A stretch of 27,892 bases of DNA from a virus. Under the pieces are notes generated by a model, which had not been told where the DNA came from, searched no databases, and saw only the letters and a program-made list of their open reading frames with translations. Position 1 is the first letter of the stretch. The number at the start of each line of letters is the position of its first letter. Positions 6,093-13,975 of this stretch are shown here, in pieces. The position numbers were made by a program, and so were the translations under genes. The DNA lies in IMG/VR virus record IMGVR_UViG_3300018416_000087, positions 1-27,892 of that record. The stretch is one strand, 5' to 3'.

Positions 6093-6489
6093 TTCCAGAA
6101 ACAAAGGCGCTCAGTTTGAGAGAGACGTTGTACGTATACTCAATAACTTCTTTATAGAGGAAGGTATAGACTTTCAAACTAAGCGCAACCTTGATCAATA
6201 TCAACAACGAGATCTTTGCGATCTGCAAATACCCAACCACGCGATAGAGTGTAAGTTCTACAAAGAAGGCGATTGGGTAAAGCCTGAGTGGTGGCGACAA
6301 GTATGTGCAAGTTGCGAAGATAACATCCCCGTACTTATCTACAAATACAACCGCAAACCGATACGAGTTTGCATACCTCTGTACGCGATCAATCCTGATT
6401 GGGTACGCGACAACCAAGCTATAGCCGTTATGACTGTGGACGATTGGTTATCTATCTTAAAAACGAATTGGGATTTATACGGTAAATAA
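6079..6489 (+). CDS. Holliday-junction-resolvase-like nuclease, 136 aa
   Basis: A small PD-(D/E)XK-fold nuclease. N-terminal NKGAQFERDVVRIL holds the first conserved Glu (E14). RDLCDLQIP supplies the Asp (D48), and AIECKFYKEGDW supplies the E-x-K pair (E57, K59). The layout and length match archaeal Hjc-like and phage resolvases that cut branched DNA before packaging. It starts within the end of the RecE-like gene and is followed within ten bases by a strong terminator, so it ends this operon. VRR-NUC-like nuclease is the alternative label. Confidence 0.78.
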   Translation: MAKINSRNKGAQFERDVVRILNNFFIEEGIDFQTKRNLDQYQQRDLCDLQIPNHAIECKFYKEGDWVKPEWWRQVCASCEDNIPVLIYKYNRKPIRVCIPLYAINPDWVRDNQAIAVMTVDDWLSILKTNWDLYGK

Positions 6490-6517
6490 AATAAAGGGGT
6501 CGATTGACCCCTTTATT
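6490..6517. terminator. Bidirectional intrinsic terminator
   Basis: Perfect 12-bp stem: arms AATAAAGGGGTC (6490-6501) and GACCCCTTTATT (6506-6517) around the loop GATT. The GC-rich core is flanked by A-rich and T-rich ends, so it can stop transcription from either side. It closes the plus-strand operon at 6489 and can also stop the minus-strand operon ending at 6684. Confidence 0.88.
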
Positions 6518-6683
6518 CTTCAGTAAGTAATTCGCCTTATGTTGATTAAAACCCGTATCTACGACTCTTCATTACTTGGGATTACGCCACCTGTCGCCGC
6601 AGCTTTTTATTGTAGATACCCAAATATGTATTGTAAGTGCTAGGTTGAGCTTGGCTCTAACGACTCCTAGCGTAGCCGAACGA
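6518..6683. other. Non-coding spacer with inverted repeats
   Basis: 166 bases between the terminator and the end of the DUF669 gene. No ORF with an SD was found; the best is a 34-codon plus-strand ORF at 6539-6643, judged unconvincing. It contains the inverted pair GTATCTAC (6555-6562) and GTAGATAC (6612-6619), and a second weaker pairing near 6651-6681. It could hold a structured leader or small RNA, or be decayed coding sequence. No tRNA fold was recognised. Confidence 0.3.
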
Positions 6684-7199
6684 TTACAGTGAGGGCTTGT
6701 TTAGGGGAGCTGCCTCACCTGGAGAAGCATCGTTTGATTCATCCATGCTTGGTGGTAAGTCTACCGCCTTTGGAGCAGACTCAGTCTTCAACGGCAAGAA
6801 CGATTTGATTTCGTTGCTTGGACCGTATTCACCAGTCTGATCTTCAACAATGACGACTCTCGCTTCAAAAGTTTTGTTTTGAAACTCCCAAGCAGTCTTG
6901 GGAACTTCTTTGAAACCAACGGCTTTTGCTAAACGAGCAAAGTCGTTATTAGCGTAGCCTCTGATTTCTTCTTGCTTTTGTTTATCGTCATTTACATACC
7001 AGAGGTTAAAGTTTTTTCTCAACCTCCACCCAGCGTAGTTATCACCCGTTACTTCGGCTTCTAACTTCAAGTAGTCGTTACCAGCCGCAGACGTTGTCTT
7101 TTCGCAAGACAATATTACGACAGGGTAATCACCCTCTGGAATTGCAGAGCTACTCTCTGCGGCATCCAAGTCTATATCCAATCCTTCAAAGTCACTCAT
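6684..7199 (-). CDS. DUF669 protein, putative ssDNA-binding, 171 aa
   Basis: Begins MSDFEGLDIDLDAAESS and continues with PEGDYPVVILSCEKTTSAAG and DYLKLEAEV, the recognisable DUF669 pattern (G-x-Y-x-V-x-I, then N-D/S-Y-L-x-L-x-x-x-V). DUF669 proteins sit beside phage recombinases and are thought to act as ssDNA-binding partners. The centre RKNFNLWYVNDDKQKQEEIRGYA and the acidic, Pro/Ser-rich tail fit this role. The ATG overlaps the stop of the Sak4-like gene (ATGA) with SD GGAGG, so the two are co-translated. Confidence 0.85.
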   Translation of the reverse strand: MSDFEGLDIDLDAAESSSAIPEGDYPVVILSCEKTTSAAGNDYLKLEAEVTGDNYAGWRLRKNFNLWYVNDDKQKQEEIRGYANNDFARLAKAVGFKEVPKTAWEFQNKTFEARVVIVEDQTGEYGPSNEIKSFLPLKTESAPKAVDLPPSMDESNDASPGEAAPLNKPSL

Positions 7200-7909
7200 G
7201 CTGCACCTCCTGCAAATCCGAGTTTGTTTATTACACTAGCCAGATCGGGTGACTCAAACCCGTCTAACTTACCTGAACGATCCTTGGCTATATAGTTCTG
7301 ACCAATTCTCGTTTGCAACCATCTTGTAGTGACGGTCTTACCTTCTTCATTTTCTTCGTCAAACGTACGAAGAACCAATACTTCATCAAAGAAGTAAGGT
7401 ATCTGCGTAGGAAGTTTGGCGCCAACCATCATCGGTTGGTAATGATAGGCACCTGTCTGCTCGTCACGTTCTCTGCTTTGTTTAGCAATGAATATAACGT
7501 GGACAGGTAAATCCCTGAACCTACGCATCGTTTTAATCATCACTTCGATGACTTCTCCGTACGCACGTCTAGGATCTTTGCTTTTGGCCTTTTCTTGCGA
7601 AAGCAAGATTTCAGCCATTTCCGTAACACTATCAAGACAAACGGTATCGTATTGTAGTGTTCCGTTCTCAAGTAGTTGAGCTATCTCTTCTATTTCAGAA
7701 GCTTCCTTAACCTCGATTGCATCAAGATCAGGGGCATCCTTAATAGAGAGAAGACCACTCTCCATACTAACGACTAATGTTTTACCAGGAGCCGTTTGAC
7801 AAAGAGTTGTTTTACCCGCACCACTTTCGCCATACACTAAAAGTTTGGCGCCTTGCGACTCAACTAAATCGCTAGGTGACTTGATGCGGTCCTGAATACT
7901 AATGTTCAT
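7196..7909 (-). CDS. Sak4-like RecA-fold ATPase (AAA_24), 237 aa
   Basis: Compact RecA-core ATPase: Walker A GESGAGKT at residues 27-34, Walker B YDTVCLDS with Asp93, then a sensor-like segment VHVIFIAKQSRERDEQTGAY. Length and neighbours (DUF669, RecE-like exonuclease) match the phage Sak4/AAA_24 family, single-strand-annealing proteins that act in phage recombination and replication. SD GGAG precedes the ATG at 7909. It is the first gene of a short minus-strand operon facing the HTH/primase operon. Confidence 0.85.
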   Translation of the reverse strand: MNISIQDRIKSPSDLVESQGAKLLVYGESGAGKTTLCQTAPGKTLVVSMESGLLSIKDAPDLDAIEVKEASEIEEIAQLLENGTLQYDTVCLDSVTEMAEILLSQEKAKSKDPRRAYGEVIEVMIKTMRRFRDLPVHVIFIAKQSRERDEQTGAYHYQPMMVGAKLPTQIPYFFDEVLVLRTFDEENEEGKTVTTRWLQTRIGQNYIAKDRSGKLDGFESPDLASVINKLGFAGGAA

Positions 7910-7982
7910 ATTTTTCTCCAGTTGTTAATGTAAATGTTTTCAGTTACAATCACACGAAAACATAATTACACATATAGTATAC
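7910..7982. promoter_or_regulatory. Divergent intergenic region; possible leaderless start
   Basis: The 73 bases separate the Sak4-like operon from the HTH/primase operon and should carry both promoters. A plus-strand -10-like TATAGT (7973-7978) lies only four bases before the ATG at 7983, and no SD is visible, so transcription may begin at or next to the start codon (leaderless mRNA). No convincing -35 box is seen at standard spacing, so an activator or phage-specific factor is possible. The minus-strand promoter is not clear. Confidence 0.4.
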
Positions 7983-8342
7983 ATGAACAAAGCAAAAATC
8001 AATAAGAATCAATGGAAGATTAATTACTTCCATAGGCAACAACAATTGGTAGAGAGAGAACTGATGGATTTATACAGTCAGGGACTTGAACCAGCATATA
8101 AGGAGCGTGAAGTGGAACGAGTGAGTTTAAGTAAATACATAGAGTTTGTAGGGATCGAAGCTGCTGCAAAGTTATTCGATTGTTCTACACATACAGTCAA
8201 GGCTTGGAGGTATGGCAACAGACAGCCATCAACGGATCAGGCCAAAAAGATTATTGTGGCAACTGAAGGTAAGTTAGATTTCTTTTCCATCTATGGTCCT
8301 ATAGATAGCGAAAAAGAAGATACAAGTGAAACGGTTGAGTAG
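7983..8342 (+). CDS. Helix-turn-helix DNA-binding protein, 119 aa
   Basis: An N-terminal basic, Gln-rich helix (KINKNQWKINYFHRQQQ) is followed by a Cro/YdaS-like HTH around residues 48-93: SKYIEFVGIEAAAKLFDCST then HTVKAWRYGNRQPS. The tail is acidic (DSEKEDTSETVE). It likely binds DNA as a transcriptional regulator or an origin/primase-loading factor, because it is coupled to the primase gene (TAGTG overlap). It sits at the divergent junction with the recombination operon, a natural place for a switch regulator. Confidence 0.75.
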   Translation: MNKAKINKNQWKINYFHRQQQLVERELMDLYSQGLEPAYKEREVERVSLSKYIEFVGIEAAAKLFDCSTHTVKAWRYGNRQPSTDQAKKIIVATEGKLDFFSIYGPIDSEKEDTSETVE

Positions 8343-10462
8343 TGTTAAACGTCAAAGCGTCCGCGCAGGATTCTGCGTTGGAACTCGCTCTTGCGTATGC
8401 GGAAAGTGGCTACAGCCCTGTTCCCTTACTACGCCATAATAAAGTTCCGCCAAAAGAATTAGGCGGATGGCAAAAGTTTAAAGAACGACAACCGACGACA
8501 GAAGAAATAACAAGATGGTTTCAAGGCCGTGATGACCTTGTCGTAGCTCTGATATGTGGCAAGTTCATTGTTGTTGATGCCGATACACCAGAGGCAGTCA
8601 ATTGGGCAGAAACCAATTTACCAAACACACCATGTAAAGTGGCAACGGGTAAGGGTATGCACTACTACTACAATAACCCTGAAAACTTTACGACTTATGT
8701 TGCCAGAAGAACCGATACTTCAGATCCCGCAAAACTTATAGATATAAGAGGAGAGGGTGGTCTTATTATTGCACCTTATAATATTCACGCGACAGGTGCG
8801 ATATACGAGCCTAAGTTTATAGAGGAGTGGGATTGGCATGATACTAACGATCTGCCTGATCTGACCAAAGAACATTGGGTGATGATTACGGGTGTTGATA
8901 AGGTCAATACCAAAAGCATATCGCAACCTTTTGAACTGACGGGTGTAGTACAAGGCAGTCGTAACGATAACGCGGCAAGGCTGGCTGGCAATCTAATAGC
9001 CAAAGGTGTAACTATAGAGATGGTGGAGTTTTTTGTTCAATCTTGGAATCAACAAAACAAGCCACCTTTACCTAGATCGGAGATATCAACTACAGTAAAC
9101 TCTATACAAAAGACACACGATAGAAAGAACCAACAAGCGCCAGCTTTCATTCAACGTACCTACAACGTGAAAGAACCAATAGATCTCTACGAACCACCAG
9201 GCATACTCAAAGATGTATACGAGTATTCTGAGGAGATAGCGCAGATACAACAACCCGCTCTATCTCTGCAAACCTCGTTAGCTTTAGGGTCTGTTGCGCT
9301 TGGTCGTATATATAAGACAGATATGAACAACTTTTCGTCTTTGTTCTTTATGTGTATTGCCAAATCAGGACAAGGTAAAGAAAACGTCAAGACGGTAATA
9401 GAAACCATATTAGAAGGAGCTGGGTTTGAAGATTTAATGGCGGGTGACGGTTATACGTCTAGTGGCGCGGTATACAGTTTACTGCGTCACAAACCAACAC
9501 ACGTCACCGTTATGGACGAATTTGGTAAAAGGTTAGAGTCTATATCCAAATCAACCAATTCAAACAAGGAAGACGCTATACAGGTGCTTATGGAGGCTTG
9601 GGGACGTTGTCACGGCACGTTAAGGCCAGATAACTACTCTATGATGACCTTTACCCAAAAACAGCAACAGGAGGCTTTAGATCGTCATACAATCAAACCA
9701 GCGATTACTTTGGTGGGTATGTCAGTTCCTAGAAACTTTTACGGCGCCTTATCAACAGGACGTATCGTTGATGGATTTTTGAACAGGTTTATCGTTGTTG
9801 AATCTAAGCTACCTAGAACCGTAGGTAGAATGGTCCCGTATATAGAACCATCCTACAAGGTATGCGAATGGGTTAGGCAAGTTAGGGCGCCTATAAACGA
9901 TATGGAGGAGATAGCCAGAGACAACGCTGAGATGAATCTCAGTCAACGTGTGATTGCTTTTGATGACGAATCAAAAGAACTCTTGAACAAATTAGCTTAC
10001 GAGCTTGTGGATCAACAGAACAAACTGGAGAAGGACGGTTTAGAAGTATTACTCTCAAGAACGAGAGAGAAAGCAATGAGGTTAGCTTTGATTTGCCAAT
10101 TGGCAGATAGACCTAACTCAAAGAAAATAACTGCCGATATGACTAAGTGGGCAATAGACTATGTGTATTACTACGATCAACTGATGGTGGCTACGTGTGA
10201 AGACAAGGTAGCTGGATCCGAAATGGAAAGTCGTATCAAACAAGTGTTAAGTTTTATAAGAACGCAAGGGGAAATGGGGATCAGCAAAAGAGATATTGAT
10301 CGTAAAGAAATATTTAGATCAATGAAATCTTTTGAGGTAAAAGAAATAATAAACAGATTAATAAACGCTGGAGAAGTACAAGAGAAGGACGTACGCGTGA
10401 AACAAACAGGCAGACCGATGAAACGCCTAGTCGCGATTGATCCTAATTTCTTCGACGATTGA
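8342..10462 (+). CDS. Primase-polymerase / helicase fusion, 706 aa
   Basis: Replication protein with three visible parts. Residues 10-160: a Prim-Pol (PF09250-type) domain with VVDADT (Asp79, Asp81), GKGMHYYY (His107) and IDIRGEGG (Asp134). Residues 200-260: a PriCT-like helical segment (GSRNDNAARLAGNLIAKGV). Residues 280-620: a DUF3987-type helicase-like ATPase with Walker A-like AKSGQGKEN (Lys346) and Walker B VTVMDEF (Asp392, Glu393). The C-terminus looks like a winged helix. Position +2 after the Walker Lys is Asn rather than Ser/Thr, so the ATPase loop is not fully canonical. It starts at GTG overlapping the HTH stop. It would prime and unwind phage DNA; no separate DNA polymerase is seen in the window. 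Confidence 0.88.
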   Translation: MLNVKASAQDSALELALAYAESGYSPVPLLRHNKVPPKELGGWQKFKERQPTTEEITRWFQGRDDLVVALICGKFIVVDADTPEAVNWAETNLPNTPCKVATGKGMHYYYNNPENFTTYVARRTDTSDPAKLIDIRGEGGLIIAPYNIHATGAIYEPKFIEEWDWHDTNDLPDLTKEHWVMITGVDKVNTKSISQPFELTGVVQGSRNDNAARLAGNLIAKGVTIEMVEFFVQSWNQQNKPPLPRSEISTTVNSIQKTHDRKNQQAPAFIQRTYNVKEPIDLYEPPGILKDVYEYSEEIAQIQQPALSLQTSLALGSVALGRIYKTDMNNFSSLFFMCIAKSGQGKENVKTVIETILEGAGFEDLMAGDGYTSSGAVYSLLRHKPTHVTVMDEFGKRLESISKSTNSNKEDAIQVLMEAWGRCHGTLRPDNYSMMTFTQKQQQEALDRHTIKPAITLVGMSVPRNFYGALSTGRIVDGFLNRFIVVESKLPRTVGRMVPYIEPSYKVCEWVRQVRAPINDMEEIARDNAEMNLSQRVIAFDDESKELLNKLAYELVDQQNKLEKDGLEVLLSRTREKAMRLALICQLADRPNSKKITADMTKWAIDYVYYYDQLMVATCEDKVAGSEMESRIKQVLSFIRTQGEMGISKRDIDRKEIFRSMKSFEVKEIINRLINAGEVQEKDVRVKQTGRPMKRLVAIDPNFFDD

Positions 10463-10473
10463 TGGAGGTAATT

Positions 10474-10941
10474 ATGATGGCCAAGCCAAAGATGGAAACG
10501 ATCAACGATCAAAAACGAGAGGAACGTGTAGCTGGATTTATAGAGGGATTATGGGGAGTTAGATGTCATAAACTGCCAGTCTCTTACGGACTGGACTATT
10601 GGTGTGAAAGTAAAGGCAGTTCTTTTTGGATGGAAGTAAAGTGCAGAAGTTTTGGTATCAACAAATACGAAACACTCTTACTCAGCGCATCCAAACTAAG
10701 AATGGGAGCTGCTTTGTCCCTTGCAACGAACAGACCATTCGTTCTGGTGTGTGCAATGACTGATAGTGTGTACTCACATACTTGGGATAAAAATAAAGTA
10801 TATGACGTCAGGTTTGGTACAGTTACCGAACCGCAACTGCCAGAAGATTCAGAACCATACATACATCTTCATAAGAAAGACTTAACGTGTTTATCGGATA
10901 GTGCCTTGGGATTTGATAGAGACGAGCTTGGATTAACTTAA
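10474..10941 (+). CDS. Third PD-(D/E)XK-type nuclease, 155 aa
   Basis: ATG 10474 lies five bases after GGAGG; a second ATG at 10477 is equally possible, and the longer ORF from 10459 is rejected as it includes the SD. Nuclease-like motifs are VAGFIEGLW at the N-terminus, YGLDYWCE (Asp41) and SSFWMEVKCRS (Glu54-x-Lys56). The remainder gives a small alpha-beta fold. It is likely a structure-specific endonuclease serving replication with the upstream primase. Its 3' end overlaps the converging late operon by nine bases with no terminator visible. Confidence 0.7.
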   Translation: MMAKPKMETINDQKREERVAGFIEGLWGVRCHKLPVSYGLDYWCESKGSSFWMEVKCRSFGINKYETLLLSASKLRMGAALSLATNRPFVLVCAMTDSVYSHTWDKNKVYDVRFGTVTEPQLPEDSEPYIHLHKKDLTCLSDSALGFDRDELGLT

Positions 10942-13900
10942 CAGCTCTGCTATTTCCTGATCTCTTGGATTAGGTAGTAGCGTTGGTCCAATTCTAGTTC
11001 TAGCTCCTGTCGGTGCTTGTGATAGGTTGATGTCAGGTAAATCTAATTCAATTTTTGCAGGTACAGCCACTTGATTTATAACTTCTCTAGCTTGATCTGT
11101 AATTCCAGTTTCTTCTATTTCTCTTGTAATGTCTTCTGTAGCCACTCCAGTTTCTCTAAATAAGGCAGAGAATCCTCCGATACGTATTGCTTGCTCGACT
11201 GCGTCAAGAACCTGACCCATCGCGCTTTTGTCTGTACGTGATAGTAAAGAGACTATTTTTGGATTGGCAAACAAAGTTTTATAGATTGTTAGCGTAGCAA
11301 CAGTCGGTAATAAATTTAAGTTGAAGAAACCAGCCGCTAACGTACCAGCTACAATAGAACCCGCTCCAGTTCGCTCCGCTCCTGATACTGTAGTATTGAT
11401 AGCTCTAGCATATCCCCGTAACGCTTGTGACAACTCTTTACCAAACATCGCATCTAAAGTTTCGTCTCCGTAAGAGTTTAATGCTCTTTGGAAGTTTCCA
11501 GGTTTAAAAATCTCTGTAAGGTCTGTACCGCCAGGTGTAACAGATTTCTTAATAAGTTCTTCCAATGCTTCGTCCTGAACATTTATAAAAGCCTCTTCAG
11601 ATATTTCGTTACGAACTTGATTGATAGCAGCAGCTGAATTAGGTCTGAATATGGATTGTGTAATAACTTCAGGTGATGCGTTTTCTATGTTTGCTAAAAC
11701 TCTGTTTTGTTGAAACTGTAACAATTCGTCACTTGCTTTTGCTTTTGCAGTAAGAGCGTTTGCAAAATCTTGAAAAGTGGTGCCTACATCATCTGTAGGT
11801 CTAACGGGACCCACTACAGGGACTTCAGGCCCAACAACTCGTATTTTGTCGGCCAGTTCAAAAACTTCTTTCGGTGCTAGTTTTGGACTGTAGGAATTAA
11901 ACGTGTCTAAAGCTTGCATCGTTTTGTCGTAATTGTTGCCAAGCAAAGGTCTTAGTGTAGCTCCATATTTTTTTATGTTGCCAACGTATTTACTTGGATT
12001 GAATACACCTGTTGTTGGATCAGTGGCAGTATCTACCGCATCCTTAAACAACCTTCTGACCAATTCCGTTCTTAGATAGTTTTTAGTCATCTCGCCGTAA
12101 CCAGTACCTTTTACGGTATCTTTGCCAGCCGCGTTCAAGATGTCTTGCATATCACCAGATCGGTTTGCTACCACTATTTGTGTATATACATCGTCAGCAT
12201 TTATAGTGTTGTTTTTTATTTTTTTGACTATCGCATTATTGAAAGGTTGTATTTGTTTAAAATAGCTTTCGTTTAATTTTTTTAACAAATCAACTTTGTT
12301 TCTTAGCAGTTGAGGATCTCCAGCTTTGCCTGAAATAATTAAAAGATTGTCTGGTAATTTATAAATTATTTCGTCTAACTTTTCCGCTATGTCTTTTACA
12401 AAAAGACCTTGTTCACCTGGGTTCAAACCAGCTTGCACTCTTGAATTAGCTAAAGCGGATCTAGCCTTTATGAGTTGACTAATAGTGGCTCCGCCTTTAA
12501 AAGCTCCCTTTTCGATGTTTTTTTGTAATCCCAATACTGTTTTCAAACTTATGTCGTCGTCCAGAGCTGTAATTAAGGGATCGTCTGTAAAAATCCTTTT
12601 TTTAATATACTCATTTAGATCGCTTAAATCGGCTTTGACTTTGTTTTCAAATTCTGTTTTTTGTAACACGTCAAGATCGTCAAATATTTTATTGTATTGA
12701 TTTCTGAAATCGCTTTGTAGAGTGTTGTAAGAATTTTTGATGGTATCCTGTACGCTCTTACCAAGCGCTGCTTGATCTGTGGCTTGCATAATTGGACCAA
12801 ATCCCCCTGTCTGCTCAGACAAGTCTTGCATCATTTTGTTGAGGTAATTGGTAACTTCATTTTGAGACTTTTCAAGTTGCGCTCGTCTGGCAACTATTTC
12901 AGATTGAGCTAAACCAGCATCCTCTATACCTGTAGCGTTATCCAAGGCCGCTCTACTGTCTGCTAATTTTTTTCGTAATTGAGCCAACATCGCCATGTTA
13001 TAATCAATCAAACCACGTTCTCTACCTTGTTTACCCGCAATCGTTTCACCAATACCTTGCATCCTACCTGGTATCGCTCTGCCTAAGAATTGTTGCGATA
13101 CAGCTGCTCTAGCTCCCAAGTCAGTTATCTTTCCTTCTTTAAAAGCTTTAGCAATATCTTTTTCGGTGGCCAGTCTTCCTAGGTCTTGGTCTAGTTTCAA
13201 CACGTCATTCATGTCGTAACCTTTACTTACCACGTAAGCGTCTCTGACATTTTCAATAGGTGCTTTTTTACCAAAAAAGGCCGCAAAGCCCGTACCGATT
13301 GCTTCGCCTATACCTTGCCCAAAGAATCCGTATAGGAACTCATTTTCCATTAAGTCTTGTATTTCTTGATCTGATTGTAATTGAAAACCTTGTTGTACTT
13401 CTAAGGCTTCCTCTGCACCTTTACCACCTGCCGTACCTATACCAGCTGCCACCATTCTAGAAAATCTTTCGTTTCTTAAAAGTTTTTTCAAAAGACTTAC
13501 GCCTCTCAAGTGAGGTGACAAAGCCGCGACCGCTCCAAATACGGGACCAACCACTCCAGCAAAATCTAAAAAGTCTCCAGAGCTAAAACCTCTTTCGTCA
13601 ATGACAACATTCTTGTCAGTAATATCGCTTTCGTCGTACAAACCCCTTTCAACAAGAGTCTTTTGACCCTCTGGGGTTATGGCTAGGTCACCTTTTGTGT
13701 TGTATGTGAAACCTCGAGAACCAACGTAGTTTTGCAGTAGTTGTTCTTTTTCAAGTTCCTTTCCAGACTGGTCGCGTTTTTCTGCCAAACCCAGTAACGA
13801 TCTTAGTTTTTTACTTTTAAGACCTTTTTCGTAGTCAAAGTAGTACGCATCAAAAGCTGGTGACGCCTCTTTTTTTGCAAGTTCAGCCTTCAGTATTTTT

Positions 13901-13974
13901 AAAGCATCTTGTTGATTGTCTGCTTGTATCGGAACCGTTAGATCGTCCGTTACTCTGAAGTTAAAAGTAGGCAT
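10933..13974 (-). CDS. Large virion/ejection-type protein, 1013 aa
   Basis: Last gene of the late operon and the largest in the window. A small N-terminal beta/alpha domain (FRVTDDLTVPIQADNQQDAL) is followed by a hydrophobic Gly/Ala-rich region (FLDFAGVVGPVFGAVAAL, MVAAGIGTAGGKGAEEAL, FFGQGIGEAIGTGFAAFFG). A long coiled-coil-rich central part follows, then a second hydrophobic patch near residue 910 (GSIVAGTLAAGFFNLNLLP). Amphipathic and membrane-seeking segments within a helical protein at the end of the structural operon suggest an internal virion protein that enters the cell envelope during DNA ejection. No transglycosylase motif is seen. The start overlaps nothing and has SD GGAAAC. Confidence 0.65.
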   Translation of the reverse strand: MPTFNFRVTDDLTVPIQADNQQDALKILKAELAKKEASPAFDAYYFDYEKGLKSKKLRSLLGLAEKRDQSGKELEKEQLLQNYVGSRGFTYNTKGDLAITPEGQKTLVERGLYDESDITDKNVVIDERGFSSGDFLDFAGVVGPVFGAVAALSPHLRGVSLLKKLLRNERFSRMVAAGIGTAGGKGAEEALEVQQGFQLQSDQEIQDLMENEFLYGFFGQGIGEAIGTGFAAFFGKKAPIENVRDAYVVSKGYDMNDVLKLDQDLGRLATEKDIAKAFKEGKITDLGARAAVSQQFLGRAIPGRMQGIGETIAGKQGRERGLIDYNMAMLAQLRKKLADSRAALDNATGIEDAGLAQSEIVARRAQLEKSQNEVTNYLNKMMQDLSEQTGGFGPIMQATDQAALGKSVQDTIKNSYNTLQSDFRNQYNKIFDDLDVLQKTEFENKVKADLSDLNEYIKKRIFTDDPLITALDDDISLKTVLGLQKNIEKGAFKGGATISQLIKARSALANSRVQAGLNPGEQGLFVKDIAEKLDEIIYKLPDNLLIISGKAGDPQLLRNKVDLLKKLNESYFKQIQPFNNAIVKKIKNNTINADDVYTQIVVANRSGDMQDILNAAGKDTVKGTGYGEMTKNYLRTELVRRLFKDAVDTATDPTTGVFNPSKYVGNIKKYGATLRPLLGNNYDKTMQALDTFNSYSPKLAPKEVFELADKIRVVGPEVPVVGPVRPTDDVGTTFQDFANALTAKAKASDELLQFQQNRVLANIENASPEVITQSIFRPNSAAAINQVRNEISEEAFINVQDEALEELIKKSVTPGGTDLTEIFKPGNFQRALNSYGDETLDAMFGKELSQALRGYARAINTTVSGAERTGAGSIVAGTLAAGFFNLNLLPTVATLTIYKTLFANPKIVSLLSRTDKSAMGQVLDAVEQAIRIGGFSALFRETGVATEDITREIEETGITDQAREVINQVAVPAKIELDLPDINLSQAPTGARTRIGPTLLPNPRDQEIAELLS

Positions 13975-13975
13975 T

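Noticed and set aside
6064-6417. 117-codon minus-strand ORF
   Set aside because: Antisense to the resolvase-like gene, which has clear catalytic motifs; the antisense product has none.
6539-6643. 34-codon plus-strand ORF in the spacer after the terminator
   Set aside because: No SD, follows directly after a strong terminator, and the sequence resembles no protein I know.
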